From positions 434,001-498,000 of the forward strand of contig VWRR01000003.1 of assembly GCA_013995675.1 (NCBI GenBank): a stretch of 64,000 nt of DNA, given 5' to 3'. Shown piece by piece: positions 59,839-64,000 of the stretch. A model generated the notes under the pieces. The model did not search any database, had not been told where the DNA came from, and saw only the letters and a program-made list of their open reading frames with translations. The translations under genes were made by a program, and so were the position numbers. Position 1 is the first letter of the stretch. Each line of letters begins with the position of its first letter. This stretch comes from Cyanidiococcus yangmingshanensis (Eukaryota > Rhodophyta > Bangiophyceae > Cyanidiales > Cyanidiaceae).

Positions 59839-61659
59839 TTAGACGGATGATGGCTCGCAGATCATCACACCATGGGCTTCGAGCTCTGCGTTCCAGCGTT
59901 GGTAATGGAGCAGCTCCTCCCTTGAGACCGAGGGCTGCATCCCGGCGACGATGTCGAATACCTGTTTCGATAAACGCTGCATTCTTTCCGGAATACTGGC
60001 TAGGTCCGCAAATGTGAAACCTTCTGTCTGGGATAGTAGTGACGCCTCTTTGGAGCCGAGGTTTTCAAGGAGGCCCATGCTTTGCAGTACCTGTGCTCGG
60101 CATACAGCATTCGGCGGACCCATGTACAGAAATGAATCCAGTTTGTCGCCAAAAAAGAGGGATTTGTCCAGTCGCCAGGGGCGATTCGTAGCTAGAAACA
60201 CCAGCAGACGATTGGATGCGTGACGCAATTCATCGAGATGCTCGACCAGGGCACCACCGAGACGAACGAGTCCCGTGTCTGGAATATGTCTTCCGGGGAA
60301 GAGAGCGTCGGCTTCATCGATGACCAGGACCCGAAGCCGCGACCCTCTGCGCTCCTCTCTGAAGAGTTTGGTTAGTAGCCGCTCCGATTCTCCGATCACC
60401 GGACGGGACAGATCCGCTGTGCTGAGAAAGTCGAAACGCGTCGCATGAGCCGAGGCAGCGATGTGACGAAGCAGCGCCGTTTTGCCACAGCCAGGAGGGC
60501 CGAAAAGCACAGCTCCGGTCGGGCGACTGCCACTGATGATATCCTCGTGACCAACCCAGGCGTTCATGAAAGCAATCATCCGATGGAGTTCTTTCCAGCC
60601 GGTCCCCGGAATCACATAGACCTGGTCTGGAAGCGTTAACGGTCGAGCGCTCTCCAGATGAGTGCTAGCTGACTGGCCTCGAGGCCATGGTACCGGCCGG
60701 GCATAGAGCACTGATAGCTGGCGATGCCACGGCACTGCTCCATGAAGTCGTCGTGAACGCACCACCAAGTTCGTTGGCCTCCGCATCATGACCAGCCGGA
60801 AGCGGCACACTGGCACAGAAAGAGCGTGCCTCTGCAGGTGAGCGGAATGGCGGTGAGAGTTCCAATCGCACACTGTGCTCACCCGTGAGGGACTCAAGCA
60901 CAGGAGGCAGGTCTGCTGCACCCTCTAGTTGCCGCACGAGCACCAACGGAATCGCCGTGATATCACGAAGCCGTTCCAGAGCTTGTGCAACTCCATTGAA
61001 AGCATCTTGCTCTACAAGTAAATCGATATCATCCACAACAAGGAGTGTTGAACATGCTCTGATTGCTGGCTGACTCAGAAGCTGCACTAGCCAGTCGAGC
61101 AGCTCGCTCGGCTCCAAAGCCCGCAACCACAAGAATGATGCGTTCAGGCGAAGAATCAGCCGAAACATATCCAGCCCTGACGCGACATTCGCTCCTGCAT
61201 AACCACTGCAGAGGCGTCATGTACGTACAGTGTCGGACCGAAGCACTCGACCAAGAGCACTGGCGCGGTCTGCCGTTCTCGATATTGCCACACCAAGGCC
61301 TCCTTCAGCTTCTGGACCGACTGGTCCCGCTCAAGCACTGCAACCGCCATCGTTGAAACGCAACGATCGAGCACGACTTCCGGCGGAACGTAGACGACGT
61401 TCAATCTAGCCCAGTCGATCGATTGCTCGACTGCCGAGCTGTCCTGATCGAGAACACGCAGCAAGACGGGCTGGCTTCCAAAGGGCAGGCGGAGCGCAAA
61501 ACGCTCCGCAAGCGGCCACGATCCGTGCTTCATTAACGCGTGCTTTATCGTCGCACTATTCACTTCGCAGTGTTCACGTTCTATGGTGACGTCACCTTCG
61601 GTCTGTTTTGGGACAAGGGTCGCGTCCGTAGCGTCGCGCGTCAAGACGACCCACGTCAT
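59839..61659 (-). CDS. Type II AAA ATPase, PEX1/PEX6-like, two frame breaks
   Basis: About 605 codons from ATG 61659 in three frames (61659-~61160, ~61175-~60790, ~60920-59839). The second AAA module is intact: Walker A GAVLFGPPGCGKTALLRHIA, GESERLLTKLFREE, Walker B RLRVLVIDEADALFPG, sensor LLVFLATNRPWRLD, then DKLDSFLYMGPPNAVCRAQV. The first module is degenerate: STLLVVDDIDLLVEQDAFNG keeps a Walker B-like strand, but the stretch where Walker A should be (VLLVECFGPTLYVHDASAVV) has no GxxGxGK. A weak first ring plus a second ring with R/KLD-x-x-x-YxGPP is the pattern of the peroxisomal PEX1/PEX6 motor that recycles the PEX5 receptor. The usual LRPGR arginine is replaced by FFGDK. AFG2/CDC48-like families are alternatives. 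Breaks: ~61156-61175 and ~60665-60921. Confidence 0.6.
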
Positions 61660-61907
61660 CCGCTACAGGTTCAGTACTTTTTCAGTTCGCGTTCAGCAGA
61701 AACCATAAACCGGATAAATATCTTCGTTTGAAGAGATACCGATCAACGTGCATGCTTCGTTACCTTCCGAGTGCATGATACGAAAACAGAAACGTACATG
61801 AAAGCCGTTGTCGAACAAAGACTCGTTGGAGCGAGCCGTCCAAGCACGATGCGTGACGCTTGTCCTTCATGTACATTTATGAACCATTTTATGCCTAGAA
61901 GAACAAG
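61660..61907. promoter_or_regulatory. Divergent promoter, AAA ATPase / SAL1
   Basis: 248 bp between the two start codons; it must carry both promoters. No distinct element identified. Confidence 0.35.
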
Positions 61908-63092
61908 ATGATTCCATGTCGATGCCATCCGTTCGGGATCCATTCGAAACTGCAACCGCCTGTTCAGAACGAACTCGCAGTGCTCAAGATGGCACGATCT
62001 CTCCTCGCTGGACACCGTCTCCAGCATGAACTGGAAAGCGCAGTTGATATCGTTTCCAGAGCGTCTAGAATGGCGCGAGAGATCCAGAAACGTTACTGTG
62101 ACGCCACTCAGACTGTTGGTGACGCGACAACGTTGGCCAAAGCGGACGCCTCTCCAGTGACGATTGCAGACTTGGCGGTCCAGGCCTTGATTCTTGGCGA
62201 ACTGCACATGTTATTCCCTGAAGATCGATTCGTTGCCGAAGAGACTTCGTCGAGTGTGCAGGATGAACGAATGGAAGGGGCGATACGCACCTGGTTGACG
62301 CAGTATTCGACGCGCGGCGTAGACGAGCGCGTTCGTGACTCCATTGACCTCGGCTCCGATGCCGGCGGTTGTCGTGGTCGCATCTGGGTTCTCGACCCTG
62401 TCGATGGAACGAAAGGGTTCTTACGAAATCAGCAGTTTTGCATCGCGTTGGCGTTGCTTGTAGATGGACTCGCTGAACTCGGCGTGCTTGGTTGTCCGAA
62501 CTTGAGTGCGGCGCAAGAGGCGGAACGAATCGCCTCTGGCTACACCGAGGGTATCGAGGGAGAAAAATGCCTGACGATAGTGAACGGAACGGATGGGTGT
62601 GTGTTTTTCGCTGCTCGTGGTGCTGGCGCCTACATGCAATCGCTGACGGACAGGCGAGAGCAGGCGCTGCCCCAGCAGATTCACGTGAACGCGAATACGG
62701 ATCCGTCTTGGGCAGTCATGGCCGAGTCTGTGGAGAGCGGTCATTCTTCACATTCACTGACAGGCAAAATGATTCGAATTCTTGGGATACGACAGCGGCT
62801 GGGCGTAGACAGCCAATGCAAGTATGGTCTGTTATCCCGTGGCGAGGCTTGTGTGTTTTTGCGCTTCCCGCGCCCCGGCTATGTGGAAAATATCTGGGAC
62901 CATGCAGCAGGCACCGTTGTGCTCACTGAAGCCGGCGGTAGAGTAACCGATGCTTTAGGCGGCGAACTGGACTTTAGTCATGGTCGAAAGTTACCTAATG
63001 TTCGCGGTATTGTAGCGACGAACGGCCATATGCATCCGGCGGTGTTGGCTGCAGTGAAGCATGTGCTTGCGGAGGACGTCACATCTGGGTGA
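61908..63092 (+). CDS. SAL1: 3'(2'),5'-bisphosphate nucleotidase, SAL1/HAL2 type
   Basis: Lithium-sensitive, Mg-dependent phosphatase that removes the 3'-phosphate from PAP, the by-product of sulfotransferases and of sulfate assimilation. 394 residues from ATG 61908; a second ATG at 61989 (MARSLLAGHRLQHELESAVD) would remove 27 residues. Motifs: SPVTIADLAVQALILGEL, the metal ligand in FVAEETSS, WVLDPVDGTKGFLRNQQFCI (DPxDGT) and the C-terminal ENIWDHAAGTVVLTEAGGRV. A ~40-residue insert (TRGVDERVRDSIDLGSDAGG) precedes the DPVDGT motif. In plants SAL1 acts in plastid-to-nucleus stress signalling through PAP; the N-terminal extension could be a leader. One frame, no intron. Confidence 0.94.
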   Translation: MIPCRCHPFGIHSKLQPPVQNELAVLKMARSLLAGHRLQHELESAVDIVSRASRMAREIQKRYCDATQTVGDATTLAKADASPVTIADLAVQALILGELHMLFPEDRFVAEETSSSVQDERMEGAIRTWLTQYSTRGVDERVRDSIDLGSDAGGCRGRIWVLDPVDGTKGFLRNQQFCIALALLVDGLAELGVLGCPNLSAAQEAERIASGYTEGIEGEKCLTIVNGTDGCVFFAARGAGAYMQSLTDRREQALPQQIHVNANTDPSWAVMAESVESGHSSHSLTGKMIRILGIRQRLGVDSQCKYGLLSRGEACVFLRFPRPGYVENIWDHAAGTVVLTEAGGRVTDALGGELDFSHGRKLPNVRGIVATNGHMHPAVLAAVKHVLAEDVTSG

Positions 63093-64000
63093 GCTATTGG
63101 AGCACACGCGACGTGTTCGCCTCTATGATATGCAACACGCCTCTGGAAACTTTGGGGTCATGTGCCCTGGCATCGTTGGAAGCAAGTGCAGCGGCTGCGA
63201 TTGTATCAGTCCGTTGTTTACCTGAATGGGATCTGGCCTAGGCGGTAGGCTCCCGCGGGGCACATGCAGCGCTGCTGGCAGCTGTCATATTCGCTTCCTC
63301 AGTGTCGTTAAACTGGGAATGGACAGAGTCAGTCATCTGAAGGATCGCGTCAATCAAGGTCGCTGGTAGCCTGCTGATCTCCAACGCTGTTCGCTGAACT
63401 TTTAACGAGAGCGGACAAGAATTTGAGATGTTTGCGGAGAGCGGAAATGGGGATGTACGTAGACCACGATCGTTCATCACTGGGATGAAAGCTCGTAGCC
63501 TAGTAGAGGGCATCACACCCGGCCTGGGATGATGACTGCAGTGGCTCCGGTAGTCGCTTCCGCTTGCGGGCACTGAAACCAGAGCTCCCATGAAACAGCT
63601 GTACGAGACAAACCTCTGGACCTAAACACAAATCATCAGCCTACGAAGAGCTTTTCGGTGGGGGTACGCTACAAGCCCGCATCTGCTAGCCGAGCATGAA
63701 CAGCGGGGCTGACCTCACGACGTGCCGTGTTCAAACCAAATATGGACGTGGTTTTCTTAGACCGGCTCGAAATACCCAACGTTGTCGAATCGATGGAAGC
63801 GAAAGGAGGGAAGCATCAAGCGCGCTCAGCGACGCGATACAGTCTCCGTCGTGACCAGCAAACGTAGGCCTTGCGTGTCCCGAAAAGATCAATCAACGTC
63901 ACCAGCGCTCTCTCAAGGACGGAGGTTGTTTCGTGAAATGATCGATCTATTCATTCGGCGGTTTCAGCGAACGCTTCTTCATACTTCTCGCCGACAATAT
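63093..64000. other. Right end, no firm gene
   Basis: A minus-strand frame at 63238-63591 (117 codons from an ATG at 63591) contains a helical-looking RTALEISRLPATLIDAILQM and an acidic stretch, but I recognise no family and it may be chance. The remaining ~400 bases show nothing; a gene may begin beyond the window. Confidence 0.3.

Noticed and set aside
1-64000. Programmed frameshifting at one shared motif
   Set aside because: Break contexts differ (runs of A or T, CAC-T-GG, GCT-ACG) and include both +1 and -1 directions; no common heptamer was found. Kept only as an alternative to be tested.
1-64000. Transposons, virus-like elements, CRISPR arrays, rRNA or tRNA genes
   Set aside because: I saw no reverse transcriptase, integrase, transposase or capsid-like sequence, no long terminal or inverted repeats, no regular repeat-spacer pattern, and no convincing tRNA A/B boxes or rRNA stretches by eye; permuted or intron-bearing tRNAs could be missed.

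Overview
The window is eukaryotic nuclear DNA from a photosynthetic, intron-poor microbe. My best guess is a unicellular red alga of the Cyanidiophyceae (Cyanidioschyzon/Cyanidiococcus/Cyanidium type). The basis is inference: about 28 recognisable genes in 64 kb, nearly all readable without GT-AG introns, eukaryote-only families (SPT4, eL19, SEC31, VPS53, VTI1, OSTC, RAMP4, Miro) and a nuclear glutamyl-tRNA reductase with an N-terminal leader, which implies a plastid. An intron-rich relative such as Galdieria does not fit. No plastid-encoded gene is present, so the lineage cannot be proven here.

Layout. 1-10 kb: CENP-C-like kinetochore protein (-), phenylalanine hydroxylase (+), shikimate-kinase-like P-loop protein (-), RAMP4 (+), Miro GTPase (-). 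10-25 kb: GLTSCR1-domain coiled-coil protein (-), NAA40 histone acetyltransferase (+), VPS11-like protein (-), SPT4 (+), 2-oxoglutarate dehydrogenase E2 (+), an unknown ORF (+), SNARE VTI1 (+), ribosomal protein eL19 (+). 25-41 kb: glutamyl-tRNA reductase (-), an unknown protein with two copies of a 'GNAAP' module (+), FAN1 nuclease (-), malic enzyme (+), AFG1 ATPase (-), SDP1-type patatin lipase (+). 42-64 kb: HisRS (+), a long coiled-coil membrane protein (-), AsnRS (+), OSTC (+), SEC31 (+), mitochondrial bS21 (-), VPS53 (+), a PEX1/PEX6-like AAA ATPase (-), SAL1/HAL2 phosphatase (+).

There are no operons. Genes often stand head to head over 100-900 bp and so may share promoters. Functional groups recur: vesicle traffic (SEC31, VTI1, VPS53, VPS11-like), ER translocation and glycosylation (RAMP4, OSTC), mitochondrial upkeep (Miro, AFG1, bS21, DLST), chromatin and repair (CENP-C-like, GLTSCR1, SPT4, NAA40, FAN1), and tetrapyrrole, lipid and sulfur metabolism.

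About ten genes are split between overlapping reading frames. In HisRS and the kinase-like gene, conserved motifs adjoin directly across a one-base shift, with no room for an intron. Other breaks lie in A or T runs (SEC31, VTI1). I read most of these as residual assembly indels; programmed frameshifting is the less likely alternative. No transposon, virus-like element, CRISPR array, rRNA or confident tRNA was seen.
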